64,000 nt of DNA from a virus. Positions within the stretch are counted from its first letter, which is position 1, and every line of letters begins with the position of its first letter. The stretch lies in IMG/VR virus record IMGVR_UViG_3300025626_000021, positions 1-64,000 of that record, one strand, 5' to 3'. The notes under the pieces were generated by a model. The model saw nothing but the letters and a program-made list of their open reading frames with translations. It did not search any database and was not told the DNA's origin. Shown here in pieces: positions 1 to 8,658 of this stretch. Made by a program: the position numbers and the translations under genes.

Positions 1-983
1 TTTCAGCAGGTACTAACACAACATATTCGGGTGGACAGTTTAGTATATCCGATGCAACTATTAGGGGCAAGTTTTCAGTAACCGACAGTGGCGGAGACGG
101 AAGCCTATCATATAGTAGTGGCGTATTTACATATACAGGTCCGAGTGCTAGTGAAGTAAGAGCACATCTTAGTGCCAGCGGTGACTTATCATACAATAGC
201 GGTACTGGTGTTATCAGTTTCACACAAAGAACAGATGCACAAGTTAATACGTTAGCAGATGCTAGAATACAAGCCAATCTTATAGATGAAGATACTTTTG
301 CTACCAACAGTTCAACCAGAGCGCCATCTCAGCAATCAGTTAAGGCATACATTGCTACACAAATTGCAACAAAAGATGCATTAAGTGAATTAAGTGGTAG
401 TACTGACGATGTATCAGAAGGATCAACAAATTTATACTTTACGCCAGCAAGAGTAGTAACTGCAATAGCCGATAATAATATTACAACAAAAAATATTGTA
501 GCAACAGGCCCAACTGGAACTTACAATGTAGGTTCGAGTAGTGTTAAGTTTGGTACTATGTATGCAAATACATTTAGTGGAACAGCAAGTTCGGCTCAAT
601 ATGCTGACTTGGCAGAAATGTATTTGGCAGATGCTGAATATGAAGAAGGAACAATTTTAGTATTTGGCGGCGAAGCAGAAGTAACAACTTCTGATGTAAA
701 AGCAAGTCCGTCAATAGCAGGAGTAGTATCACATAATCCTGCATATTTAATGAATTCAGAATTACAAGGCGACCATGTAACAGCGGTTGCACTTAAAGGT
801 AGGGTACCGGTCAAAGTAGTAGGAGCAGTATCAAAAGGTGATGTGCTAGTACATAGTGCTAAACCAGGCCATGCCGAAGCGGCAGTCAACAACATGAACG
901 TTAATGGACCTAGTTGCATAGGTATAGCAATTACGGAAAAAACAGACGAAGGTGCTGGAACAGTGGAGGCTCTAGTTAAATAA
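1..983 (+). CDS. tail fibre-like structural protein, 5' end cut off by window
   Basis: The reading frame is open from base 3 to the TAA at 981-983, so this is the C-terminal part of a longer protein; the internal ATG at 558 is probably not its start. The visible part is rich in Ser, Thr, Gly and Asn, as in phage fibres. It contains a segment of the type STRAPSQQSVKAYIA, common in fibre and neck-appendage proteins. It ends in a module of about 135 residues beginning near SAQYADLAEMY. The same module closes the next protein (983-3094), so the two are probably paralogous fibre or virion surface subunits. The stop overlaps the next ATG (TAATG), which suggests translational coupling. The family call rests on composition and the shared module; no receptor-binding domain is recognisable. 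Confidence 0.75.
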   Translation, partial: SAGTNTTYSGGQFSISDATIRGKFSVTDSGGDGSLSYSSGVFTYTGPSASEVRAHLSASGDLSYNSGTGVISFTQRTDAQVNTLADARIQANLIDEDTFATNSSTRAPSQQSVKAYIATQIATKDALSELSGSTDDVSEGSTNLYFTPARVVTAIADNNITTKNIVATGPTGTYNVGSSSVKFGTMYANTFSGTASSAQYADLAEMYLADAEYEEGTILVFGGEAEVTTSDVKASPSIAGVVSHNPAYLMNSELQGDHVTAVALKGRVPVKVVGAVSKGDVLVHSAKPGHAEAAVNNMNVNGPSCIGIAITEKTDEGAGTVEALVK

Positions 984-3094
984 TGGCATATACAATTACA
1001 TCAAGTACAGGAGTCAGTTATACTGTAGAAGACGGTACAATTAATAATATTTTTAGCCTAAAATTAGTTGGTAAGAATGTTACTAACTATGGCCAGGTAT
1101 TTGCAGAAAACAGTCTAAGACATTTAGAAAACTTTGCAAGTCCTTTAGCACCTACACCTAATACAACATTAGTAGGTCAAGTTTGGTACGATACCACAGA
1201 AAAAGTTTTAAGAGTTTATAAAGATAATACATCAACATGGGTAAGAACATCACCAGTTATATCATCTAGTGCACCATCAGACGGTGCAAGTGCCGGAGCA
1301 ATGTATTTTGACACAACAGATGATAAATTAAAAATACACAACGGTGTTGCTTATGTTGACAGTAGTTATGCTGGTGAAATATCAAATGAATACACTAATG
1401 TAAATAATTTAAATACACCAAGTTCTTATGGTACTAAATTAAGAAATATATTCTTAAAAGACAACGGTGATATTCCAAGAGCCGTTAGTGCATTAGTATA
1501 TGTTAATGACGGTGAAACTAGTAGCACAAGGCCAGGTGGTGAAACTATCATGGCTATATTTAGTGATCACACAGCATTCACTGTTAAGGATGTCGCAGGT
1601 TCATCTCATGGTGATGCATATAATTGGTATGATCAATTAGCAGAAGCAGACGGTATTGGTATTGAAATCAGTCCTGGTATGAACTTAAGGCAGGAGTATG
1701 CTAATACATCTATAGCATTAGCAGACAGAGCCTATAGAGCAGACGGCATTACAGGTAATTTAGTTATAGGTGCTAGTAATGTTGGCATTACATCTATTGT
1801 TACATCATCAAGTGATATTATTCCTGACTCAGGTGATACATTTGATTTAGGTAGTAGCACAAATAGATGGCAAAATGTTTATGTAAATGGTATACTTTCT
1901 TTAGGTCAAACAGGTGGCACAGCAGAAGTTAGATCAACTGCCGCCAACGTTACAACAAAAATTGGTACAACAGCATTTCCTATTACAACATCAAATATCA
2001 GCGATGCCACAGTAAACACAATCAGAGTTACAAATTATCAAGGTGGCTCAGGTAATATTAACATTGGTAATGTTATTGCTACTGGTTCTATCACATCAAG
2101 CAGTTTAGCAGTATCAGGTGGAGCGGCAATAACAGGTAATATTGACGGAACTATTTTTAAAGGTACTACTGCAATATTTACAGGTAATGGTTCATTTGGA
2201 AGTATAACAAACTCAGGTTTAACAACACTAAACGGCTCGGTGATACTTGGTGATAATAACACCGACGATATTACAATAAATGGTCAACTAAAATCACATT
2301 TAATACCAGATGCAACAACAACATATAACTTAGGTTCCAGTACAAATTATTGGAATAATTTATATATTAATACAATTAATGCTTCTGGTAATATGACCTT
2401 TGCTGGTCTACTTAGACTCACAAGTACAGCAAATCCAAGCAGTAATTCAGATATAAGTGCTCCAATATATCTTGATGGTGGTGCAGTAATTGAGAAAAAA
2501 TTATATGTAGGCGAAACTATTGATGGCAGAGACGCAGAACTATGGAAATTAAAATTAAAAGATCTTGCTAATCCAACAAGTGCGTCAGATACAAGTGCAT
2601 CATTTTACACAACCGGTGGTGCAGTAATAGAGAAAAGATTATTTGTAGGCGAAAATATAACAACCAGTGCAAATGTTATTGGTAATTATTTTGAAGGTAC
2701 AGCAACTACGGCTCAATATGCTGACTTGGCTGAGATATATTCTGCAGACGCAGACTACGAACCAGGTACAGTTGTAAAACTAGGCGGTAGTGCAGAAGTT
2801 ACACAAACAACTTCATTTAACGACCCAGAAGTATTTGGTGTAGTGAGTACTAACCCTGCTTATCTAATGAACAGTGAAGCAGAAGGTGTTGCAGTAGCAC
2901 TAACAGGTAGAGTACCTGTTAAAGTTGAAGGTCGTATAAAGAAAGGTGAAAGACTTGTAAGTGGTACTAAACCAGGCTATGCAAAAGCATTAATGAAAAA
3001 CGAATACGACATGAGATGTGTTATTGGTAGAGCACTACAAGACAAAGACACTTTTGATGATGATGTAGTCGAAGTAGTAATCGGCGTCAAATAA
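983..3094 (+). CDS. tail fibre/virion structural protein with repeated modules
   Basis: A 703-residue Ser/Thr/Gly/Asn-rich protein. Its N-terminus (LKLVGKNVTNYGQ, then GQVWYDTTEKVLRVYKDN) resembles a type of cyanophage and pelagiphage virion structural protein. The middle holds repeated short units of the form LGSSTNxWxNxYxN, at about residues 290 and 450. It also has two copies of a block ending GGAVIEK(K/R)L(Y/F)VGE, at about 500 and 550. The last 135 residues, from TAQYADLAEIYSADADYE, match the end of the upstream protein, and part of that match holds at DNA level. Repeats of this kind usually form trimeric beta-structured fibres. The exact virion location is unknown. It is a plausible substrate for the modification enzymes encoded just downstream, but no sequence proof of that exists here. 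Confidence 0.75.
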   Translation: MAYTITSSTGVSYTVEDGTINNIFSLKLVGKNVTNYGQVFAENSLRHLENFASPLAPTPNTTLVGQVWYDTTEKVLRVYKDNTSTWVRTSPVISSSAPSDGASAGAMYFDTTDDKLKIHNGVAYVDSSYAGEISNEYTNVNNLNTPSSYGTKLRNIFLKDNGDIPRAVSALVYVNDGETSSTRPGGETIMAIFSDHTAFTVKDVAGSSHGDAYNWYDQLAEADGIGIEISPGMNLRQEYANTSIALADRAYRADGITGNLVIGASNVGITSIVTSSSDIIPDSGDTFDLGSSTNRWQNVYVNGILSLGQTGGTAEVRSTAANVTTKIGTTAFPITTSNISDATVNTIRVTNYQGGSGNINIGNVIATGSITSSSLAVSGGAAITGNIDGTIFKGTTAIFTGNGSFGSITNSGLTTLNGSVILGDNNTDDITINGQLKSHLIPDATTTYNLGSSTNYWNNLYINTINASGNMTFAGLLRLTSTANPSSNSDISAPIYLDGGAVIEKKLYVGETIDGRDAELWKLKLKDLANPTSASDTSASFYTTGGAVIEKRLFVGENITTSANVIGNYFEGTATTAQYADLAEIYSADADYEPGTVVKLGGSAEVTQTTSFNDPEVFGVVSTNPAYLMNSEAEGVAVALTGRVPVKVEGRIKKGERLVSGTKPGYAKALMKNEYDMRCVIGRALQDKDTFDDDVVEVVIGVK

Positions 3095-3130
3095 TTTTTA
3101 AATTCCCCCTAGGTTAAGATAACTAATAGT

Positions 3131-3703
3131 ATGAAAGGAGACTATTGGCTATTTTTTGATTCAGCATTAAGTTCTGATTGGTGTGATTACATTGTTAATT
3201 ATGCTTTAGAAAACTATGAACCACGTGATGCAGTTATTGGTTTTGAAAATGCAACACATGACGAAACGTATCGCAAAAGCGAAATACGTTGGCTCAATCC
3301 AAAAACAGAAGAAGCAATAACCAAAGAAATTTGGCACTACGCCAACCAGGCAAACAGAGATTCATTTGATTTAGATTTACGATATGTAAACGATATACAG
3401 TTTACAAAGTATATTGGCGACCCAGACAATCCAGGTAAGTATGATTGGCACCATGATGTAGACTGGGCCGAAAGCAGAGCATTTCATAGAAAACTTAGTA
3501 TAATATTTCAATTAACAGACCCTAGTGAATACGAGGGTGGTAAGTTTGAATTTGATAATACGTTGCCGGCATTACCAGATGGAGCATTCAATAAAGGTTC
3601 CGTAATTGTATTTCCTAGTTTTCACAGGCATAGAGTAACTCCAGTAACCAGCGGATTACGACACAGTTTAGTAACTTGGGTAGAAGGACCACATTGGCGA
3701 TGA
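3131..3703 (+). CDS. 2-oxoglutarate/Fe(II)-dependent oxygenase
   Basis: A 190-residue double-stranded beta-helix oxygenase of the prolyl-4-hydroxylase type. The iron-binding triad is visible as HHD at 107-109 (an H-x-D) and a distal His within FHRHRVTPV near 165-167. Arg177 in SGLRHSLV is placed to bind 2-oxoglutarate. Such enzymes hydroxylate amino-acid side chains or small molecules using O2 and 2-oxoglutarate. It is one of four stand-alone oxygenases in this window, plus one fused domain. It lies between a fibre gene and the GT25/PLOD/hydroxylase fusion, whose ATG overlaps its TGA stop, so the two are probably co-translated. The substrate is unknown; a phage protein is a reasonable guess. 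Confidence 0.85.
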   Translation: MKGDYWLFFDSALSSDWCDYIVNYALENYEPRDAVIGFENATHDETYRKSEIRWLNPKTEEAITKEIWHYANQANRDSFDLDLRYVNDIQFTKYIGDPDNPGKYDWHHDVDWAESRAFHRKLSIIFQLTDPSEYEGGKFEFDNTLPALPDGAFNKGSVIVFPSFHRHRVTPVTSGLRHSLVTWVEGPHWR

Positions 3704-5637
3704 AACATTATTATATAAATTTAAAAAGAAGACCTGAGCGTAATCAAAACATGATTGATTTGTTTGCTAAACTTGAAATAACAGATTATGAAAGAATTGA
3801 AGCAGTAGACGGTAATTTAGTCGATTATAGCAAAGTACTCAAAAGCGGTATGCAAGTATGCAAAAATTGGTTAGACCCATTAGAAGACAGACCGCTTACT
3901 ACAGGAGAAGTTGGTTGTATTCTTAGTCACATAGTAGCATGGTCTAGAATAGTTAAGAGCGGCGAGCCAGGTGTTGTTTTAGAAGATGATCTATTTCACA
4001 GCAGTGACAAATATAATTTAACACAGATAAAAGAAAGACTTGATGAGTTTGATTTAGTCTATTTGTCTAAGTGGAATATGGATATGGAAATGGTAGGCTT
4101 TGATGATTTATTTGAAACGCCTGGATACTGCTATTGGACAGCCGGATATGCCTTAAGTGTTCAAGGTGCTCAAATGTTATTAAATGATGTAGGATTAAAT
4201 AACTTAATACCAGCAGATGAATACTTACCAATGATGCTAGGTACCAGTCCTTTGTTAGACAAGTATCCACAGTTTAAAGAATTACCAAAATTAAAAGGTC
4301 TAGCATACAAAGAAAATATTTTTCATCCATACAAAAGAGAAACAGAAATTGGCAGAACCGACACAGAAACCGCAACTACATTTAAAGAATGGAAAAATTT
4401 TAAATTACTTACAGTTGCAACAGAAAGTCTTAAAGCAGAAAACTTAATTAAAAGTTGTGAAGTACATGGTCTAGAATTAGAAATGTTAGGTGTTGGCGAG
4501 CCATGGGAAGGTGGTGTAATGGCTGATGGTCCCGGAGGCGGACACAAAGTTCATTATTTAAGAAGTAGGTTGCGTAATGTCGACGACCATGATATAGTAA
4601 TGTTTGTAGATGGTTATGATGTAGTTATAAACGATAATCAAAATGAATTAATAAAAAGATTTAAACAGTTTGGAGCAGATGTAGTATTTGCCGCAGAGCC
4701 AATAATATGGCCTGATAATACTATTGCAGATCAATTTCCACAAGTACACACAAGAAATAGATATTTAAACAGTGGTGTATTTATTGGGAGAGCAGTTGTT
4801 ATAAAAGAAATGCTCAAAAACGATATAAAGAAAAAAGATGACGATCAACTTTATTACCAAAAATTATTTTTAAGTGGCAAATACAATATTAGATTAGATG
4901 TAGAAAACTATCTTTTTCAATGTGTAAGTGGTAGTGCAAATAGTTTAAGTGTGTCAGATAATAATCAAGTTTACAATTCAGAAACAGGTTGTTATAGTTG
5001 TGTGCTACATGGTAATGGTGGAGATCAAGACAAAGAAGCATACACAAGATTAGTAAATTTAATACTAAATCAGGGTGCTGTTATTCCAATTAACATTGCC
5101 AGATACAATAAAATATGGACAGTAGCCGATAACATTGTGGCATTTGAATACATGACACCTCAGATGTGCGATGACTTAATTGGTGCCTGTGATGCCAGAG
5201 GCGGTTGGGAGTCAAGACCAGATGACGCCTATCCGGCACAAGAAATAAGAATCAAGACATTATGCCCAAGTCTATACAAGTACTTAGATAATCATTTAAC
5301 TAAAAACATATGGCCGCAGTTGGAAGCATACTGGCCTCCAATGAGCATGTACGGTATAAGAGACTTCTTTGCCATGCGATATAGTTTAGATACACAAACA
5401 GAATTAGCATTACATAATGATGCTAGTATGGTCAGCGGTAGTGTTAAATTAAATGACGATTATCAAGGTGCTGAATTAACTTTTCCTAGACAGCATTTTA
5501 CAAACAGGCATATACCACGAGGTTTAATGCTGATGTGGCCTGGGCAAGTTACACATCCTCATGTGTGTGAACCGCTAGAAGAAGGCGTTAAATACAGCCT
5601 TACATTGTGGACAAAAAGGTTTACTCAAGACACATAA
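3700..5637 (+). CDS. three-domain GT25 + PLOD-like glycosyltransferase + 2OG hydroxylase
   Basis: The ATG at 3700 overlaps the upstream stop and gives the typical GT25 start MKHYYINLKRRPERN; the frame is also open a little upstream. Residues 1-215 form a GT25 (LPS/collagen galactosyltransferase family) domain with VVLEDD at 92-97. Residues 235-460 closely resemble the glycosyltransferase domain of animal lysyl hydroxylases (PLOD/LH3): MFVDGYDVV at 301-309, RYLNSGVFIG at 354-363, KKKDDDQLYYQKL near 377-389 and LHGNG at 436-440. Residues 475-645 are a 2-oxoglutarate/Fe(II) hydroxylase with HND at 572-574 and a distal His at 619 or 621; Lys631 stands where Arg is common. The mimivirus L230 protein is a known viral hydroxylase/glucosyltransferase fusion. 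Here, domains for hydroxylation and two sugar transfers sit in one chain. The substrate is unknown. Confidence 0.88.
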   Translation: MKHYYINLKRRPERNQNMIDLFAKLEITDYERIEAVDGNLVDYSKVLKSGMQVCKNWLDPLEDRPLTTGEVGCILSHIVAWSRIVKSGEPGVVLEDDLFHSSDKYNLTQIKERLDEFDLVYLSKWNMDMEMVGFDDLFETPGYCYWTAGYALSVQGAQMLLNDVGLNNLIPADEYLPMMLGTSPLLDKYPQFKELPKLKGLAYKENIFHPYKRETEIGRTDTETATTFKEWKNFKLLTVATESLKAENLIKSCEVHGLELEMLGVGEPWEGGVMADGPGGGHKVHYLRSRLRNVDDHDIVMFVDGYDVVINDNQNELIKRFKQFGADVVFAAEPIIWPDNTIADQFPQVHTRNRYLNSGVFIGRAVVIKEMLKNDIKKKDDDQLYYQKLFLSGKYNIRLDVENYLFQCVSGSANSLSVSDNNQVYNSETGCYSCVLHGNGGDQDKEAYTRLVNLILNQGAVIPINIARYNKIWTVADNIVAFEYMTPQMCDDLIGACDARGGWESRPDDAYPAQEIRIKTLCPSLYKYLDNHLTKNIWPQLEAYWPPMSMYGIRDFFAMRYSLDTQTELALHNDASMVSGSVKLNDDYQGAELTFPRQHFTNRHIPRGLMLMWPGQVTHPHVCEPLEEGVKYSLTLWTKRFTQDT

Positions 5638-5649
5638 TCTAAAATTTTT

Positions 5650-5657
5650 GATAAATA
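5650..5657 (+). promoter_or_regulatory. late-promoter-like GATAAATA box
   Basis: GATAAATA matches the T4/cyanophage late promoter type (TATAAATA/NATAAATA), which is read by host polymerase with phage sigma and clamp. It lies 56 bases before the virion-protein ATG at 5714. The extended string GATAAATACATTTGTA recurs at 44246. A perfect inverted repeat (GTTATCA-CA-TGATAAC, 5672-5687) follows in the leader, and a good ribosome site (TTAGGAG) precedes the ATG. Function is inferred from the motif and position. Confidence 0.6.
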
Positions 5658-5671
5658 CATTTGTACAATTT

Positions 5672-5687
5672 GTTATCACATGATAAC
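5672..5687. repeat. perfect inverted repeat in leader of virion gene
   Basis: GTTATCA and TGATAAC flank a 2-base centre, 15 bases after the late-promoter-like box and 27 bases before the ATG at 5714. It could be a small mRNA hairpin or a protein-binding palindrome. No T-run follows, so it is not a terminator. Confidence 0.5.
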
Positions 5688-5713
5688 GACTAAATCGATT
5701 TAGGAGAAAAACA

Positions 5714-6613
5714 ATGGCATTATCAACCATGACAAATAGAACAGCAGGAGCAACAATAACTGCGTCTGACTGGGATATTGCAAGAAATAATATTTTATTA
5801 ATTACTGGAACTGCTGAAGACAGCACTCAGGAAGGGTGGGGTCAAAGTTGGAGTGTTTACAATCCAGCCGCAGGTGCAACAATTACCGACACAAACACCA
5901 ATGATATCATTAATGCCGCTCAGGATATTGCAGTTTACACAGGTGTAAGTAACAATGTTTCTGATGTAGCCAACGCCGCAACTATTCAAGATACTGATTT
6001 AAATAACATTCAATCCACAATTACTAATGGGTATAATGGCAGAACAACTGCTTCAGGTTCATACTTGTCGCAAGAAGCAAAAGATACCAGCACTAGAACA
6101 GCCGCATGGAGTACTACAGTTACTCATGATTGCTCTGTAGCATTTTCTAATGAAGCACACAGGAATTCATTCTTTAATGCAGGTGGAAGTATTTATTTTA
6201 CAGCAAGTAGAAGCGGTGGATCGACTAATAACCAAAACACTGACTGGACAAACATGTTAAGTGCTATTGGCACAGTTAAAATGAATTTTACTCAGACTAC
6301 AGCAAGTTCAGGAACTACTACAAGTATTGGTATGTATGATTTAACAACAAGTTATCAGACTATCTATACCAAAGCAGGTTCAGGTGCATACTCAACTAAC
6401 TATTATTCAATACAAGCAAAGGCTCCAAATGCCTCAAGTATTCAATTCTTGATTACATTTGGTGACTCGCACACAGGTAGAGGATACTTTGATAGTGTTG
6501 ATGGAACTTTAACAAGTGTTGCTGGACAGTATAGACCAAATAGTGGTACTTTACCTAATGGTTATGCAGTTACAGTTGCTACGCCGACTTATACTACAAA
6601 CTCAGATTTATAA
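5714..6613 (+). CDS. virion structural protein
   Basis: A 299-residue protein rich in Ser, Thr, Asn and Gly, with few Cys and no catalytic motif. The N-terminal 110 residues contain three imperfect repeats beginning ATIT or ATIQ and running into D-x-N-I (about residues 15, 57 and 95). The C-terminal part includes NAGGSIYFTASRSGG, a string typical of structural proteins of cyanophage-like myoviruses. It has its own late-type promoter box and a strong ribosome site (AGGAG, 6 bases before the ATG), which fits high late expression. It is probably a minor tail, baseplate or fibre component; the precise location is unknown. Confidence 0.65.
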   Translation: MALSTMTNRTAGATITASDWDIARNNILLITGTAEDSTQEGWGQSWSVYNPAAGATITDTNTNDIINAAQDIAVYTGVSNNVSDVANAATIQDTDLNNIQSTITNGYNGRTTASGSYLSQEAKDTSTRTAAWSTTVTHDCSVAFSNEAHRNSFFNAGGSIYFTASRSGGSTNNQNTDWTNMLSAIGTVKMNFTQTTASSGTTTSIGMYDLTTSYQTIYTKAGSGAYSTNYYSIQAKAPNASSIQFLITFGDSHTGRGYFDSVDGTLTSVAGQYRPNSGTLPNGYAVTVATPTYTTNSDL

Positions 6614-6614
6614 T

Positions 6615-6622
6615 AATAAATA
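6615..6622 (+). promoter_or_regulatory. possible late promoter box AATAAATA
   Basis: AATAAATA lies just after the stop of the virion protein gene and 31 bases before the ATG at 6653, a spacing that suits a T4-type late promoter. The motif is weak in such AT-rich DNA, so the call rests on its position in one of the few gaps. Confidence 0.4.
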
Positions 6623-6652
6623 GTTTGTAAATAAACACAACACAGGACTTGT

Positions 6653-7015
6653 ATGAGTGAGCGACTAACCAAAGCATTAGAATTCGCCAATTATAGGCAA
6701 ACATTAAATAATCAGATAGCCTCGTTAAGATCTAAAACTCAAACGAGGCTTATCCTTTCTACAAATGGTGGTACATTCACAGTATCACAAGAACTAATTA
6801 CATTTGTCAATACATTAATTGAAAAAGAGTATACAGAAAGTGTACTCATTGACAATTACCAAAACCCTATTCAAATTGAAGACTTATCAGAATTCTTAGA
6901 CGAACTTCTGAGTAGGTACTTTGAGGTCACAAATGATTATCATGCAGAATATGTCAAGTTAAGGAAGGCTCGCAAAGTCCATAAACTAATAGACATAGAT
7001 CTCGATGACGACTAA
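6653..7015 (+). CDS. conserved phage protein of unknown function
   Basis: A 120-residue soluble, mainly helical protein with no recognised domain. The N-terminal third has a heptad-like pattern (LEFANYRQTLNNQIASLRSK), and the C-terminus ends in an acidic DIDLDDD tail. The start has AGGA 9 bases upstream. The end overlaps the next gene by 11 bases, so it is part of the same + strand transcription unit. Its place between a virion gene and glycosyltransferases does not settle its role; a structural or chaperone protein is possible. Confidence 0.6.
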   Translation: MSERLTKALEFANYRQTLNNQIASLRSKTQTRLILSTNGGTFTVSQELITFVNTLIEKEYTESVLIDNYQNPIQIEDLSEFLDELLSRYFEVTNDYHAEYVKLRKARKVHKLIDIDLDDD

Positions 7016-7886
7016 AGGATTTTTATTATACGCTCATAACAATGAGGAGATCGAGTATCTTAAAATTGCCTGCGTAACGGCAAGTATGATAAGACACAAT
7101 CTTGGTGAGCATAGTATTACAGTAGTCACAGATCAAAACTCTTACGATTATACATCAAAGAATATCAAAGTAGAAGATTATATTGATAACATAATTGTTG
7201 CTGAGAAAGATCTAGAGTTCAAAGCAAAAAATCATAGAAACTATAGAGACACTAATCATAGTGTAAAAGTATTACCATTTTATAACGCCAATAGATGCGA
7301 TGCATATGATATTTCACCTTATGATGAAACTATTGTAATGGATGTTGACTATCTTGTAATGAGTGACAGTCTTAATGCATGTTGGGGTCATAAAAATGAT
7401 TTGATGATGCACAGAGATGTTCAAGACATACAATTTGCTAGAACAGAATCATATAAAAGAATAAGTGATTTTGGTGTGTCTATGTACTGGGCAACAGTTG
7501 TTTATTTTAAAAAGACACCTTATGTAGAAAGTTTTTTCGATGTAGTAAAAGATGTAAAAGAGAATTGGAACTACTATAAGGATTTATATGAGATACCAGG
7601 TATGCTTTACAGAAATGATTACAGTTTTAGTGTTGCCGCACATGTAATGAATGGTTTTAAAAGCGAAGCACAAGAACAATTACCAATAGAAAAAATGTAC
7701 AAAACATTTGATTGGGACGACATACATGAAATTAATGCTGTAAACGATATTACAATGTTTTTAGAAAAGCCAAAATCAAATGCAGACTTTCAACTTGGAA
7801 GATGGAAAGATGTTGACTTACACATTATGAATAAATGGGCATTACAACGAAATGCTGACAAACTATTGGAGATATATAATGCCTAA
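7005..7886 (+). CDS. GT8-like glycosyltransferase (GT-A fold)
   Basis: A 293-residue protein with the layout of a GT-A glycosyltransferase. The N-terminal strand GFLLYAHNNEEIEYLKIA starts the nucleotide-binding fold. The key site is PYDETIVMDVDYLVMSD, whose DVD is the expected metal/nucleotide-sugar DxD. This site matches a paralogue at 8651-9529 (PYDETVILDADMIFPSD). The two genes flank an SGNH hydrolase gene, suggesting a small set of enzymes that build and trim one glycan. Donor and acceptor sugars cannot be predicted. It overlaps the previous gene by 11 bases and the next by 8. Confidence 0.7.
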   Translation: MTTKGFLLYAHNNEEIEYLKIACVTASMIRHNLGEHSITVVTDQNSYDYTSKNIKVEDYIDNIIVAEKDLEFKAKNHRNYRDTNHSVKVLPFYNANRCDAYDISPYDETIVMDVDYLVMSDSLNACWGHKNDLMMHRDVQDIQFARTESYKRISDFGVSMYWATVVYFKKTPYVESFFDVVKDVKENWNYYKDLYEIPGMLYRNDYSFSVAAHVMNGFKSEAQEQLPIEKMYKTFDWDDIHEINAVNDITMFLEKPKSNADFQLGRWKDVDLHIMNKWALQRNADKLLEIYNA

Positions 7887-8658
7887 ATATTTTATATCTG
7901 CAGGTTGCAGTTTTAGTGATGTACAAAACACACCACATAAACTATGGAATAACTTTGTTGCAGAATATTTAGATTGTGAATTAATATCACTCGGTATTGG
8001 CGGCACAGGCAATCAATTCATAGCACATAGTTTTATGAATACTGTACGACAAAAACTCAATGACGGTGTTGCAGGTGAAGATATATTAGGTATAGTACAA
8101 TGGAGCATGATACATCGATATGCTTTTATTTCTGGTGAAGAACAATTAATCGAAAATCCAAATTTATTTATAGGTGACAGAGTGGTCTATCCTAGAACAT
8201 TTACAGATTACAATGCAACTGCAAAAGAAAACAATGGCTGGGTAAGTATAGCACCATGGCACACTACCCAAGAGACAGCAAGAGAAACACCTGACTTACA
8301 TCATTTATCAACAGAGTATTACACTAATTTGCAAAACAGTTATACAGATATATTAAATACATTATCGTTATACAGTTTACTTAAATATTTTTGTGATAAG
8401 AATAATGTAAAAGTAATGTTTACATGGATGGACGAGGCCGACAGACAACGAGTTTTAAATCCAACTCATACATGGTTATACGATCATCTTACAACACATA
8501 TTGAAAACAGTATTGACTTACCAGGTATAAGGCAACAAGTAATCAAGTATGAAGAAACTAATCCAGATGTGTGGGCAGAATATAGAGGTCACCCAAACGA
8601 AATAGGTCATAGAATGTATTTCGAAGAACACGTTAAGCCGGAGTTAGTAGATGTCTAA
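7879..8658 (+). CDS. SGNH/GDSL-type hydrolase
   Basis: The ATG at 7879 has GGAG 7 bases upstream and gives the start MPKYFISAGCSFSD, a block I-like motif with the probable nucleophile Ser. GIGGTGNQF near residue 39 resembles the block with conserved Gly and Asn. The C-terminal GHPNEIGHRMY supplies the usual catalytic His. The family removes or transfers acyl groups on sugars and other substrates (esterase, acetylxylan esterase, O-acetyltransferase). Sitting between two glycosyltransferases, an O-acyl-sugar role is plausible but not shown. The 10-residue N-terminal extension open in this frame is unlikely to be used. Confidence 0.65.
   Translation: MPKYFISAGCSFSDVQNTPHKLWNNFVAEYLDCELISLGIGGTGNQFIAHSFMNTVRQKLNDGVAGEDILGIVQWSMIHRYAFISGEEQLIENPNLFIGDRVVYPRTFTDYNATAKENNGWVSIAPWHTTQETARETPDLHHLSTEYYTNLQNSYTDILNTLSLYSLLKYFCDKNNVKVMFTWMDEADRQRVLNPTHTWLYDHLTTHIENSIDLPGIRQQVIKYEETNPDVWAEYRGHPNEIGHRMYFEEHVKPELVDV

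Noticed and set aside
983-3094. Collagen-like G-x-y repeats in the fibre protein as target of the hydroxylase fusion
   Set aside because: No run of Gly at every third residue is present in either fibre protein here; the substrate, if a fibre, must be another motif or another gene.
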